64,000 nt of DNA from Aedes albopictus (GCF_035046485.1 NC_085137.1:39485066-39549065); one strand, 5' to 3'; shown: positions 23,466-35,800, numbered from the stretch's first letter. Numbers and translations are program-made. The notes: generated from the sequence alone by a model not told the origin.

Positions 23466-24676
23466 TATAACCAAAAATAGGAAAGTTTTGAGCAGATTTG
23501 TCGTTAGAACGAGTCACCGAATTCACCAATTATTTTGACTGTTTTAGCATCGGACATGTTGCCATCAGATGCATAAATGTTACATGTTACATATCGATAT
23601 TTTTGAGGTTTTTATGTCAAACGTCACATTTTAATACCGAAAAATACAGTAGGCAGGTTAATTCCTAACAAAATATGTAGACCAGTTCGGTGAAGATTCT
23701 GAGATGTAATTTCTAAGGACAATACTAGTCTCAATTTCATTTATCAATAGTGCTCTTGCAAGTAAAAAACAAACACATTATTGTTTTCTGAAGTTTCAGA
23801 AAATCGCACGAGTAAAACCCATTTTATTTAGTTGCAAAGTACCATTTGTAATAAAAAAAAATTGGAAAATAAAAAATCCTTTTAAAGAAATTACGTGAGA
23901 AAAAAATATGAAACTTTAATACCACTTAAAAAATTAGGGGGAAAATACCAGAAAACATCTTCTTTGAAAATAAACATTGGTCAAGTGTTGTTGGGCACCA
24001 ATCTCGGTACTTATCAAGAACGCTACGGAACCTCGGTACGACTCTTTTCCTACTTCAGATATATAACGTAGCAATATTGCTGATTTCTGTAAAAAAAAAC
24101 GTTTGCAAGGTCCATTATCTTTGGTTTCGTAAGTTGATCAACTAGCTGTCTATTGATGGTCTAAGTTTGGACAGGATTGGGTAGTTCTCCATGAAGTTAA
24201 AGCAATTTTAGTAAAAGACATAGTTATCTGATGGCCATTTTTTAACTGTTATATCTCCGGATTCAATGAACCGAAAGGAATAAAATTTTGCATGTGAGAC
24301 CAAAGCGGAACCCAAAAACCGGACTGGAGTGAGAGTTTATTTTTTCTATATAACCTAGGGTCTCGCTAATCCTCTCGTTTGGTAACATAGTTTGTTACAT
24401 CTTACAGTTTTTCTTATAAAGTTCGCCATTCTTCTGGTTTTGGCTTTTTGTCGTTTATTAAACTGCCGTTTGACCAAATGTCTTTCGGCTTTTGAAAACT
24501 TATCCACCAATTTTACACCCAAGCAACATTTTGAAGACCAATTAGTCTTGTAGAGGTTTTGAGAACCGCCATAAAACTTTATACCTTTTATTGTTGTTTT
24601 ATGGTGGTTTTAAGAAGTCTATTTGACTAAAAAATTTGCTTTTGAAATAACCCAGCCAAGGATAACATGTTACTTA
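23466..24676. other. Intron sequence with fold-back remnant
   Basis: Holds the module at 24244-24291 (CTGTTATATCTCCGGATTCA...) shared with 9670-9716. A partial fold-back lies at about 24519-24640 (ACCGCCATAAAAC versus GTTTTATGGTGGT), beginning CCCAAGCAACA, which resembles the terminus of the element at 54052. No gene. Confidence 0.5.
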
Positions 24677-24880
24677 CATATGATCGGCGTTAAGTCAGAG
24701 TGGGCTGGGCCATTTTTGGGCAGATGAAGATAAGCAAAAGAATTCGATAACTTTGATCCTTTCGATGTTATTTTGATGTAGCAGTTTCATTACGTAAAGG
24801 AACTAAATTGCAGGATGTTTTTTTTTTGTTTCAAAATCATGAAAAACAGATGGCCGGTCTTACTTAACGCCGACCATATG
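24677..24880. mobile_element. About 0.2-kb MITE, CATATG...CATATG ends
   Basis: CATATGATCGGCGTTAAGT at the left and ACTTAACGCCGACCATATG at the right are inverted repeats. The palindromic CATATG ends make the exact target duplication ambiguous. Confidence 0.65.
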
Positions 24881-25124
24881 AAGAGTAGATAATTTCTGGT
24901 AACTTGTCTGAAAACTTGGCATTGATTCCTAATTGTAAAACACTCTTATCATGTTTTTTGGAGGCTATAACGCATAAAATACTCCCGTGATCTCCATAAG
25001 AAGTTGCAGTACAAGCTTATTCCCTACTTGGTTAACTCGGCCAATAAAGTCGAAAATATTCAATTGATATTAAAAAAAAAAATGTCGTTACTCATACCTT
25101 TGTGTCCTCCTTTTCTCCTTCCAG

Positions 25125-28048
25125 CAAGATAGAATACGTGAGACGAAACGGCAAAAATGTAATGGTCGCCCGGAACAAATGCTGCAAGGGTTACGTCCGC
25201 AACAAGAACAAGTGCAACCCGGTATGCACGACGCCCTGCGAAAACTCCAAATGCACCGAACCGAACTTCTGCACCTGCAACGAGGGGTTCGAGCGACTGT
25301 CCAACTTCAGGTAGGATGAACGCATATGTTAACCTTAAGATCTTCAAGTAATGATACTTCACCCTGAAACAGATGCATTCCACACTGCGAGGGTTGCGAC
25401 AACGGGTTCTGCATCAAACCGGGCTACTGCCAGTGCAACACCGGATTCTACCATGCGGAGAACGGAAGCTGCCTAGCGGAGTGTAACAACTGTGGCGGTG
25501 GAGCAGGATACTGCTTGGAACCGAATGTCTGCCTTTGTCGGGAGGGTTACGAACTGCGAACCGCAGGCGAAGAACGAACTTGTGAACCTGTGTGTGACGA
25601 AGGGTGCCTGAACGGGTCTTGCACGGGACCGAATCAATGCAGCTGCGACGAGGGCTACGTGAAGGACGAACTAGGAAGATGTGTGATGGAGATTACCACG
25701 ACTACTGCTGCACCCTGTGAGCAGGGTTACGAAGAGATCAACGGAACTTGTATTCCTATTTGTGACAAGGAGTGCGTTGACGGAGAATGCGCAGCGCCGA
25801 ATCAATGCGAATGCTTTGAGGGTTATTCCAATGAAAACTCTACGGATTACCATCAGTGTCTTCCGGTGTGCACAAATGGGTGCCAGAACGGAGACTGTAT
25901 CGCTCCAGGGAAGTGCATCTGTCACAAGGGTTACGGTAAAATCGCAGATGAGTGTATTCCACTATGTGAGAAGTGCTCGTTGGGGCATTGCGTACGTCCA
26001 GAGGAGTGCGTTTGCGATCGAGGCTATGATTTGATTGATGGAGATTGCGTTCCGATATGCGAAGAAGAGTGCAAGAATGCAAAGTGCACAGGACCGAACT
26101 CGTGCACGTGTTTGCCGGGGTACAACTACACGGATATCAACTCACTGTTCGAGTGTTTGCCAGTTTGTGAGGATGATTGTGAGAATGGAGCTTGCGTAGC
26201 GCCGAACACGTGTGAGTGCAACCCAGGGTACACTAAATATGACGACATCTGCTTTGAACCTTTGGTATTGTGTCAGATGAAGTGCATGTACGGCCATTGC
26301 GATAAGGATTTGCGGTGTCACTGCGATCGAGGTTACATCATGAACAAGAATGGGGAATGTGAAAAGACGTGTCCAGATGGGTGCATCAACGGAGAATGCC
26401 TTGGAGGAAGCTGTCTTTGCAACAATGATTACCGGCTGTCGTTGGGGAACGCTTCGTACTGTGAGCCGATTTGCGAAGACGATTACGAATACGAAAGTGG
26501 CTGTGTAAATGGCCGATGCGTGCAGCCAAACGTCTGCCAATGCGACGACGGTTACGACTTCGTAGACGGAAGCAGGACGAAGTGTCAATCAATTGAAGAA
26601 ATGCGTGCGGAGAAGGAACGGCAGCTGTGTGCTAAGCGGTGCAGCAATGGAGTATGCGAACAAGGATTCTGCCAATGCTCAATGGGTTACGTCAACCCAG
26701 AAGGAGATAATCATCGATGCGTAGCATTTTGTGAGCCGCCGTGCCGAAACGGAACCTGTGTCTTGCCGAGTCGTTGCGAGTGCGATCAAGGCTTCGAGTT
26801 CTACAACGGAAGTTCGCATATTTGTTTACGTGTGGAAGAAGTGCAGCGATTCAAGATTCAGCTGGCGCAAAGCCGATGCGAGGCAAGCTGTAGAAATGGT
26901 AACTGCGAAGAAGGAAAATGCTTCTGCAACGTGGGATTCCGACACGCGGCGAATGATGAGTTCAACTGCCAGCCGTACTGTGAGAAGCCGTGTCTCAATG
27001 GAGTTTGTGCAGGTGATAACCGTTGTAGATGCTTCGAAGGTTATGAGAACACAAACAATCCAAGCCAATGTGACCCAATTTGTGAACCGGGTTGTTGGAA
27101 CGGGCAGTGCGTTGGACCAAATGAGTGCAGCTGTAATGTTGGGTTCCTGCCGGAGGAGGGAAGCTTGCACCGATGCGAAAGTGAGTTGACGAAGTTAGAG
27201 GCAGTTGTAAAAGAACGCCAGAAGTTATGCAAATCCAAGTGTTCCAACGGAATGTGTGTGGAAGGGATCTGCAAATGTGCGGAAGGTTTCTACAACGTGG
27301 ACAAAACAAAGATGACATGTGAACCATGGTGTACTGAGGGATGCCCGAATGGACACTGCACTGCTCCTGGAGAATGTACGTGCGAAGATGGTTTCGAGTT
27401 TACGAAGGATCATGGATGTAAGGCCATTTGCATGCAGGATTGTGTTAACGGATATTGCAGCGAACCGGGGAGATGTGACTGCTTCCCAGGATTCAAGAGG
27501 ACTGCAGATGTCAACACGTGCGAGCCCGATTGCGGAGAAGACGGTTGTCTACACGGTCACTGCGCAGCTCCAGGCGTTTGCGAATGCTTCGCTGGATATC
27601 AGCAAAGCGAAGAAGACGATACGCGGTGCCAGTTGATACCGGAGATCATCTACAAGGTGGATAGCCATAGGTAACTGTCTGAATATCTGTATTGTGTATT
27701 CTTCTACAACTTAACGATTCCCAACTTTTCAGCCACAGCATGATCTACAACGTAGCGTACGTCAAGTATCTGGTGCCGCTGGTGGTGGTGGCCGTCCTCA
27801 TCACGGCCGCCCTCATCACCATGATCGTGCTGCGCAACAAGCGCAAAGACTACCACGTCGGCAAGCTCGGTAACGTACGCCGGTCGTCGGGCCGGGTTCC
27901 ACCGCATCCCACCCCATACGATTACAATGATTATAATCTGGTCGTTCTTTTCCCCACAGAGACCAAAGAAAATTGCGTCTACTTCATGCCCCAGGCGCCG
28001 CTGGAAGGGGGTGGTGAAAAGGACGAAGAGGATAAGTTTAGTGTTTAG
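25125..28048 (+). CDS. Gene A exons 2-4: Nimrod/eater-type receptor with about 21 NIM repeats
   Basis: Exons 25125-25310, 25373-27670 and 27733-28048, joined at GTAGGA/..AACAG and GTAACT/..TTTTCAG; with exon 1 they give 963 aa. Exon 2 carries the CCxGY motif (RNKCCKGYVRNKNKC), the hallmark that precedes NIM repeats in Nimrod proteins. About 21 repeats follow (CxPxC..C.NG.C..P..C.C..GY). Repeats 13, 15 and 18 are preceded by charged, probably helical spacers and lack the Pro loop. A transmembrane helix (YLVPLVVVAVLITAALITMI, about residues 871-893) and a basic stop-transfer RNKRK lead to a cytosolic tail of about 70 aa. Known relatives (NimC1, eater) are haemocyte surface receptors that bind bacteria for phagocytosis; that role is inferred here. 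A 90-nt in-frame segment of exon 4 (27870-27959) looks like an optional intron. The exact fly orthologue cannot be told by eye. Confidence 0.88.
27870..27959 (+). other. Possible retained intron in gene A exon 4
   Basis: A GTAACG donor, a branch-like TATAATC, a pyrimidine tract and TTCCCCACAG delimit 90 nt, a multiple of three without stops. Spliced, the tail reads GKL|ETKENCVYF. Retained, it adds 30 residues including PYDYNDYNLVV. Confidence 0.5.
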
Positions 28049-28224
28049 TGATTGTGAAGGTTCTTTGGGGGCGCAGGAATGAATGGGTGATGAGCGAGAA
28101 GCGAATGTCTGATTCCAAAGGATGTCATCCGAATGATTGTACATAGAGGACAGTTAGGGTTAGTTTTAGGTAACAAATGCGAACTGTACTTTATTTATTT
28201 CTATAAGTGACTACGAAACCATTG

Positions 28225-28230
28225 AATAAA
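28225..28230 (+). terminator. Gene A polyadenylation signal
   Basis: AATAAA lies 177 nt after the stop codon at 28046-28048, in an otherwise AT-rich 3' flank. Confidence 0.65.
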
Positions 28231-28815
28231 TATAACGAAGTTTTCTGTAGATGTGGCACTGATGAATACTGTGAAAGAAAGTCATTGAATTAGTTCGAAG
28301 TGATCCTTTCATATATCTATTCGACGTCGTCATGGTTGATCGTTTGAATTGCATTCCGTCGTGAAAGCCTCGCAGTACATCAATCGTGTTGTTCTCTTTG
28401 TGCCGTCGTTCGTTGTATTCATGTATTAAGTATGAACTACTGGATTGGTGAGCCCATTTCATATACTTCATATTTTAAATTTACTTGTCGCTGATGCTCA
28501 TAAGATTAACACTCAGAATACCGTGATAGGAAAAAAGTGGGAACTAAAAGTTTGAGCAGCTCGTTCTCAGCCGCCTGTGAACCGATTTTCAATTTTCTTT
28601 CAGGGATCTTTTACCCAACTTTTCTACTTCTATTTTATATAAAATTCATATTTTAGGGATGTTTTTTTTTCACCCAGAATAGCGTGAGTAAGGAGCGTGT
28701 TTTAAAAAATAGATATTTTTATGTTTGCATGAAAAATTTAAGTCTGACCAAGATCGTTACAACATAAAATGACTGCATAACGTGATTTCATTGTAGAAAT
28801 CAATTGCGGCTCTCG
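28231..28815. other. 3' flank of gene A, nothing recognised
   Basis: No repeats or frames of note between the gene A poly-A signal and the 145-bp tandem array. Confidence 0.4.
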
Positions 28816-30345
28816 ACGAACAAACGCTCCAGTGCTCTTGGCAAGCATCCTACAGGGTTAGGGTCTTCAGCAAAGTTGTCTAGATTGATTGGTGCTGCAT
28901 TTTTATGTCTTTGGTTTTGATCTAGATCTGCTGAAACTGATCTAGATAAGTTTTATCTTTCAATACGAAACTCTAGTGATCTCGGTTTGCATCCTAGAGG
29001 GCTGGAGTCTTCGACAAAGTGTTTTGAATTGGCTGGTATTACAATTTAACGTCTTGGTTTAGATCTAGATCTGCTAAAACTTATCTAGATAAGTTTTATC
29101 TTTCGATATGGCGCTCTGGTGTTTTCGATATGCATCCTAGAGGGTTGGAGTCTTCGACAAAGTGCTTTAGATTGGTTGGTACTACATTCTTACGCCTTCG
29201 GTTTTGATCTAGATCTGCTAAAACATATCTAGATAAGTTTCATATTTCAATACCACGCTCTAGTGATCTCGGTATGCATCCTAGAGAGTTGGAGTCTTCG
29301 ACAAAGTGTTTTGAATTGGTTGGTATTACAATTTAACGTCTGTGGTTTTAATTTAGATCTGCTATAACTGATCTAGATAAGTTTTATCTTTCGATATGGC
29401 GCTCTGGTGCTTTGATATGCATCCTAGAGGGTTGGAGTCTTCGACAAAGTGCTTTAGATTGATTGGTACTACATTCTTACGTCTTCGGTTTTGATCTAGA
29501 TCTGCTAAAACATATCTAGATAAGTTTAATCTTTCAACTAGCTGTCCCGGCAAACTTTGTCTACCCAAGCTGTGGCAGTTTTACAACTTTAGAGCTCATA
29601 AAAGCACCGTATTCTTGATTGGTTTCATTTCGATCGTGTTGTTTTTCTTCCCAGCTCATGAAAAATCAGTACTTCATTAATTTTCTTACTTTTTTAGTCG
29701 ATTTTCGTAACTTTTTCTACTTATAAGCACAGCCACCATGAATACGAATCGAACCGTGCAATGGTCATGCTGATCGGTTAATCCTTTCTTGAGTTTTCTT
29801 GCCTCGAAGAGAATTTAAACTCATTTATATATATATATAGATACGACGCTCTAGTGTTCTTGGTATGCATCCCAGAGGGTTGGAGTCTTCGGCAAAATGC
29901 TTTGGAGTGGTTGGTACTACATTCTTACGTCTTCGGTTTTGATCGAGATCTGCTGAAACTGATCTAGATAAGTTTTATATTTCGATATGGCGCTCTAGTG
30001 TTCTCGATATGCATCCTAGAGGGTGGGAGTCTTCCACAAAGTGCTTTAGATTGGTTGGAACTACATTATTACGTCTTCGGTTTTGATCTAGATCTGCTGA
30101 AACTGATCTAGTTAAGTTTAATCTTTCGATACGACGCTGCAGTGTTCTCGATATGCATCTCAGAGGGTTGGAGTCTTCGACAAAGTGCTTTGGATTGGTT
30201 GGTACTACATTCTAACATGTTCGGTTTTGATCTAGATCTGCTAAAACTGATCTAGATAAGTTTTATCTTTCAATATGACGCTCGAGTATTCTTGGTATGC
30301 ATCCTAGAGGGTTGGAGTCTTCGAAAGTGCTTTGGATTTGTATTT
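28816..30345. repeat. Tandem array, about 145-bp unit
   Basis: The phrases GGTTGGAGTCTTCGACAAAG, TTTTGATCTAGATCTGCTAA and GATCTAGATAAGTTTTATC recur every 143-146 bp, about nine times. Units are roughly 85-95 percent alike by eye. The array is split once by the insertion at 29538-29840. Confidence 0.9.
29538..29840 (+). mobile_element. RTE-like terminal fragment inserted in the tandem array
   Basis: Begins CTAGCTGTCCCGGCAAACTT and ends in a (TA)n microsatellite. This start and tail resemble those of RTE-type non-LTR elements in insects, by memory. The array reads through perfectly if the 303 bp are removed (ATCTTTCAA|TACGACG), with at most one duplicated A. Confidence 0.55.
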
Positions 30346-33300
30346 CTCTAGAGTTTTCGTAGGATATTTTACGAGGAATTGTTTCCATGCGTTGGTTCAT
30401 GAAGTTTCATATGGGATTCCTCCAGAAGTATAGCAATGAATAGTTTTAGCAAATCTTGCATTCCATACTTCAAAAATTCCTCCATAAATTTCTTCAAAAA
30501 ATCTCTCAAGAATTTTTTGATTAATTCATCCCTTAGAAATTTATCTATATAAAATTGATCAAAAAGTTCTCCAGGGTTTCCGCCTCATTCTAGAGATTTT
30601 CGAGAAAATATTCCGAAAAAACCTTAAAAATTTCTGCAGGAAAATTTTTCAAGATTGTCACATGAACTTCTCCAAAGACTTTTTCTAAAAATCCTCCAAA
30701 GATTAATTTGGAAAGTTTCCAGTAATCGAATAGACTAGAAGAGGATTACTCCAGAAATGCCACAAATATTTCTTTAAGAAAATCTAAGATGGTTATCCTT
30801 CATGGATTCCTTCAAAAAATCTTTCATGGATTCAATCTGAAAATTTCCTCAGGGTTTGCTTTTGCAATTTCTTCTAAGATTTCACCAAAAAGCTTTTGAG
30901 GAATCTCCCATGGGATGCTACATATATGAAGTTCCACACGGTATTCCTCTAAGTAGATAATTCTTTTGTAAAATTTTTCATAGATGGCTTCTGCAATCCC
31001 TCCATGATTTTTTTAAATATAAAATCGATTTCGATTTTTTTTTAACAAAAATCCATCCAGAGATTTTTTATGGAAATCTCCTAAGGATTCTTCCAACTAC
31101 TCTCCCAGAAATTCCTCCACGGATTCTTTGAAAAATTCCCCCAATGATTCATTTAATTTTTTTCCCAGTGTTTGCTTTAGAACTTCGTCAACGGTTTAGT
31201 TCAGAAATTGCACAAGGGATTTCTGCAGACCTTTTTTTTCAATAATTCTCTTAGATTTTTTTAACACATAACTTTAGAAATTTATTCTAGAAGTTCTGAA
31301 GAAATTACTCCAGATTCCGTCAGAAATTCAATCAGGCATTTCTTCGGAAATTTCCCAAGGGAAAACATTGCAAAATCTTCCATGGGCTTCTTCAGAAATT
31401 CCTCCGGATGGGCTTTCAGTAAGTTTTCCAGTGATTTCTTCAGAAGTCTTAAGAATTCTCTGAAATGTCTCCTTAAAATCGATCGGAAGGTCTTTATGGA
31501 TTATTCAAATTCGCCAGTAATTTCTCCAGAGATCCCTTCGGAAATTTCTCTAAAGGGTTCCTTCAGACATTTTTCGATGGTATTTCGATGGGAAATTCCT
31601 CCAATTTTTCAGAAATTCCTCCAGAGTTCCTCTAGAGGTTTCTCCATAAGTTTCCTTAAAGATTCCTTTAAAAACCTTCCATAGATTTTCATAAATTATA
31701 GCTATTTTTTTCCTAAAATTCATTTGGAAAATCGTCCATAAAAAAATCATGCAGAAATTATATAAAAAAAATCAGGGATTCGTTTGGAAATTTCTTTTAG
31801 AACTCCTTCAAAAATGCTTCTTGAGATATCTTTTCTTAAAAAAAAAATCCTCCAGGAATCCAAGCAATTCATCTAGAGATTCTTCTTGAAAATTTTCTGA
31901 GAAATCCTCTTAAAACTCCCCCAAAAATTCCATCAGACTCTGGAATTTCCTCTACAAATGGAGATTTTTTTTCCAAAAAAAAACAAAGGGATTCGTTTGA
32001 AAATTTATTTTAGAATTCTTTCAGAAATGCTTCTTGGGATTTCTTTTAAAAAAAATTTCCTGGAATTCTTAAGAAATCCATCTATAGATTCTTCCACCAA
32101 ATCTTCTAGGAAATCCTTTTAAAATTCTTCCAGAGATTCCTTCAGACTCTGGAATTCCTTCCAGAAATTTATCCCAAAACTCTGTAGAATGTTTCTCAAG
32201 GAATTTCTTTATAGTAATCTCAGGTCTCTTCTTGCAAATTCTCTAGAAATTTATCCAAGAAATTAATCAGAAAATCTTTATGAAGTCTTCAAATTCAACA
32301 CAAACTCGTCCAGGAATTCCTTCCGAAATTTCTCTAGGGGCTTCTTCAGATATTTTTCGAGGACATTCTTTTAGAACTTCTCCCATAGGTTCCTCACATA
32401 GGTATGGAAAATACTCCATTTTTTTTAAAAGTTCCTCCAGAGTTCCTCTAGAAATTTCTCCACGAATTTTCTTAAGTATTCCTTTAGAAAACCTTCCATA
32501 GATTTTCTCTGTAATTATTTTATTTTATTTTTCTGAAATTTCTCCTGTAATTCATTTGGAAAATCGTCCATGGATTCATATTAAAAGAATCTTGCAGGAA
32601 AATATTTAAAAAAATAGGGATTTGCTTAAACATTTTTCAAGAACTCCTTCAGGAATGCTTCCTGAGATTTCTTTTTGAAAAAATCCTCCAAGGCATCTTT
32701 AAGAAACTCATTTAGAGATTCTTCCACAAAATCTTCCAGGGAATCCTTTGGAAATTCTCCCTGAGATTCCTTCAGGCACTAGAATTTCCTCCAATAAATT
32801 TATCCCAGAACACTATAAAACGGGTTTTCAGGAATTGCTTGCAAAATTGTTGGATTGTTCTAGAAAATTCTTCAAAAATTCCTTTAAAAATGAAAATTCT
32901 CCAGGTTTTTTTAATGTAAATCCTGCATAGAATGCACCATGAATTCCTCCACAAATTCCTAAATAGATGTATTAGGTTTTTTTCAGAAATTTCTCTAGAG
33001 GTTCCAGTATTTTTTTTTTTCGAAAATTCCTTGTATCTCAAAAAATACTTCTAAGATTATTCTAGAAATACTTCTTGGAATCCTGTCGGAGAATATTCCA
33101 CATGTTCCTTCAAGATTTTCGAATGCTTTCAAAAGTTTCTGCAAAGATTTGGTTTAGAAATTTCTCTACAGGAATCACTTTCAGGGATTGCTTGCAAAAT
33201 TGTTGCATTCTGCGTTGTTGGACTCTCCTAGAAAATTCTTCAAGAATTCTTTTAAAAAATAAAAAAAAAAAATAAAATTCTCCAGGGATTTTTTATGTAA

Positions 33301-34528
33301 ATCCTACATTCCTCCAAAAATTCCTAAATAGTGTATCAGGGTTTTTTCAGAAATTTCTCTAGAGGTTCCAGTTTTTTTTTTCCGAAAATCTCTTCTATCT
33401 CAAAAAATACTTCTAAGAATCTTTTAGAAATACTTCTTGGATTCCTTCAGAATTTTCGAATTCTTTCAAAAATTTCTACAAAAATTGGCTTTGAAATTTC
33501 TCTAAATGAATCACTTAGAAAAACTGTCATGTATTCTGTTTGAAACCAATCATTGGATTCTTTTACGTATCTGAAACACTTTCAGGATCTTTAAAATACA
33601 CAGGGCTTCCTTTATTTAAAATTTCACTTTCAGGAATTACTTAAAGGATTCCTTTGGAAAGTCTTTTAAAATTCTTCAAGAACTCCTACATTTCTGTGGA
33701 AATTCATACAGAGAATCCTTCAGGAATTCCGCGTGGTATTTTGCTCTATGTATTTTCTCAGAAACTCCTCAGGGAATTCCTTCAAGGATACTTCTAGGAA
33801 TCTATTAATGGAATTTATAAGGGCATTTCTTCTGAAAACATTTTAGGAGATTCTATCAGACGTTCCACCAGAAGGCTTCTCAAGGAGTTTCTGTACGTAA
33901 TCCTTCAGAAATTTCGCGAGAAACACGCTCATTTATGCCTTTGTAAAGTTTCCTTGTATTTCTTCAAATTTCTCTCTAGAGGCTCTTCCAAGAAATGCTC
34001 CAGAAATTTCTAAAGAAATCCAATCTGAGATTTCTTTAGATTTTTTCCAAAAACTCATTTAGAAATTCCATCAGAACTTTTTCCATCAGAATTCTCAAGA
34101 ATTTTTCGGAAAACCCTCCAACGGTTTCTATAGAAATCCTTCCACCGATTCCTTCAGGAATTCGAGCAGGAAACTCATACAGGGAATTCCGTCGGATATT
34201 CCTCTATATAGCTTCTCAAAAAAATCCTCATATATTTCTTAGAATTTACCCAAGGATTCCTCTCGGATTTCTCTAAAAAATTGTTCAGAATTTTATTGAT
34301 GGAATTCTCCAGGATTTTTTCTAAAAATAATGTAAGAGATGCTGTCAGATGTTCTAAATAGGGTTTCCTAAGGATTTTTTTTTCTAGGTGATCCTTCAGA
34401 AATTCCGCCAGAAAAACGCTTCAGAATTCTCCAGAATTTTTTGCAAGAAATCCTCTAGAAATTTGTACAAGAATTCGATCAGAGATTTCTTTCAATTATT
34501 TTCAGAACTTTATTTGGAAATTTCTTTA
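30346..34528. repeat. Long TTCCTCCAGGAATT-type minisatellite
   Basis: About 4.2 kb of the same degenerate repeat as 1-1300, in the plus orientation throughout (TTCCTCCAGAAATTCC variants). Some blocks are locally duplicated: about 32780-33060 resembles 33180-33420. The frames are repeat translations. Confidence 0.85.
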
Positions 34529-35014
34529 GGGGCCGTTCAAAAACCACGTAGACTTTTCGGGGGGAGAGGGGTGTCTGGCCACCCGGGTAGAAGTAAAGAG
34601 CTCAATAATAGCATTGATATGAAGATCAAAAAGTGATATTGGTTTGATTGATATAAGAGATAAAAGATCTAAATACAATATCAAAAAATTACACCTGGAA
34701 CATCATCATAATATCATATTGAGATTTTGTAAGATCTAATCAATAGCAGCGACCTATTGGATTGATCTTGAAATATCAAATTTTGATATTGTCCAGATGC
34801 TCCAGCGCCATATTTTAGATATTATTTTCAGATCTTTTATCTCTTATATCAATCAAAACAATATCACGTTTTGATCGTCAGTATTTAACCTCTACCCGGG
34901 CAAAGTCTACGCTTCATACAAATTTCAAAATTTTTGTATGGACAATAGTCTACAAGGGGGGGAGGGGAGGTCTGAAATGGCCAAAATTTGATCTACGTGG
35001 TTTATGAACAGCCT
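34529..35014. mobile_element. Harbinger-type TIR element (GGGGCYGTTCA... ends)
   Basis: GGGGCCGTTCAAAAACCACG at the left and the inverted CGTGGTTTATGAACAGCCTC at the right. The 3-bp flanks are TTA and ATA. It is related to the 166-bp element at 53621-53786. It interrupts the minisatellite and is itself interrupted at 34582-34900. Confidence 0.7.
34582..34900. mobile_element. Nested 319-bp TIR element, CCCGGGTAGA ends
   Basis: CCCGGGTAGAAGTAAAGA and the inverted TTTAACCTCTACCCGGG form the ends. The interior is rich in GATATTG/CAATATC inverted blocks. It lies inside the Harbinger-type element: GGCCA on the left and AAAGTCTACG on the right rejoin after removal, with CA duplicated. Confidence 0.65.
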
Positions 35015-35800
35015 CATAGAAACTTATAAGTAAACTCCTCCAGGGATTCCATCAGATATTCTTTTCTTTTTCAGAAATTGATCGAACGATTTCTTTAGAA
35101 AATATTAAATTTTCTTAGAAACTCTTCCAGTAATTCCTTCAGAACTTTTTAACACAGGAATTCCTTCAGAAATCCTTCCAAGGATTCTCTATGAAATTAC
35201 TCTAGCGGTTCCTTCAGAAATTCGAGCAGGTATTTCTTCATGAGCGCTGCCAGTGATTTCAGGGGTAATTCATACAGAGATCCCTTCAAGAATTTCACCG
35301 GGTATTACACTAATGTATTTTCTTAGAAACTCCAGAGATTTCCTTCAAGAATACTTCTAGAATTTTTTCTACAGACTTCTTCCGGAATTCCCGGAGTTTG
35401 TTCAGATAACTCAGATAAATTTTATAAGAAAATCTTACTTTCATGCCTTTTTCATGATTTTTTCAGAATTCCTTCAGATATATCTCCAGGAATTCTATCA
35501 AAGATATCTACAGGAATTTGATCAAGTTTTTGTAGATTTTCTTTTTTCAGGAATTCGTATGAATATTCCTTCAGAAGTTTATATGTTTCTGAAAAAATTC
35601 CACAGATTCTTTCAAAAATTTCTTCAGAGACTCCTTCAGGATATCTTCAAGAATTATTGCATGGATTTTTTTTATCAGAAATTCCTATGAGAATAGCTTT
35701 AAAAAGTCCGCCAGGAATTTCTTCAGCAGTTTTTTCAGAGACTGCTCCAGGGTGTTTTTTGGAAATTCTTTCAGTGTATTTTTCTAAGAGAGCAATTTGG
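35015..35800. repeat. Minisatellite, continuation
   Basis: The TTCCTTCAGAAATTCC-type repeat resumes after the nested elements and ends near 35800. Confidence 0.8.

Larger units (their letters stand above)
11281..25124 (+). other. Gene A intron 1 (13.8 kb), filled with transposable elements
   Basis: Donor CCGT|GTAAAT and acceptor TTCTCCTTCCAG. It contains the Lian-like LINE (13069-about 18011), inverted-repeat elements (12461-12677, 15690-16040, 21643-23463, 24677-24880), a SINE fragment (18158-18303) and a minisatellite (19935-20765). The remaining parts (11.3-12.4, 12.7-13.0, 18.3-19.9, 20.8-21.6 and 23.5-24.6 kb) show no gene. A short AAACC microsatellite lies at about 19150-19175. Confidence 0.75.

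Noticed and set aside
25671..27413. Many open frames antisense or out of frame to gene A, and likewise at 36630-39072 over gene B
   Set aside because: Shadows of Cys-rich repeat coding sequence; codon bias and domain content support only the NIM frame.
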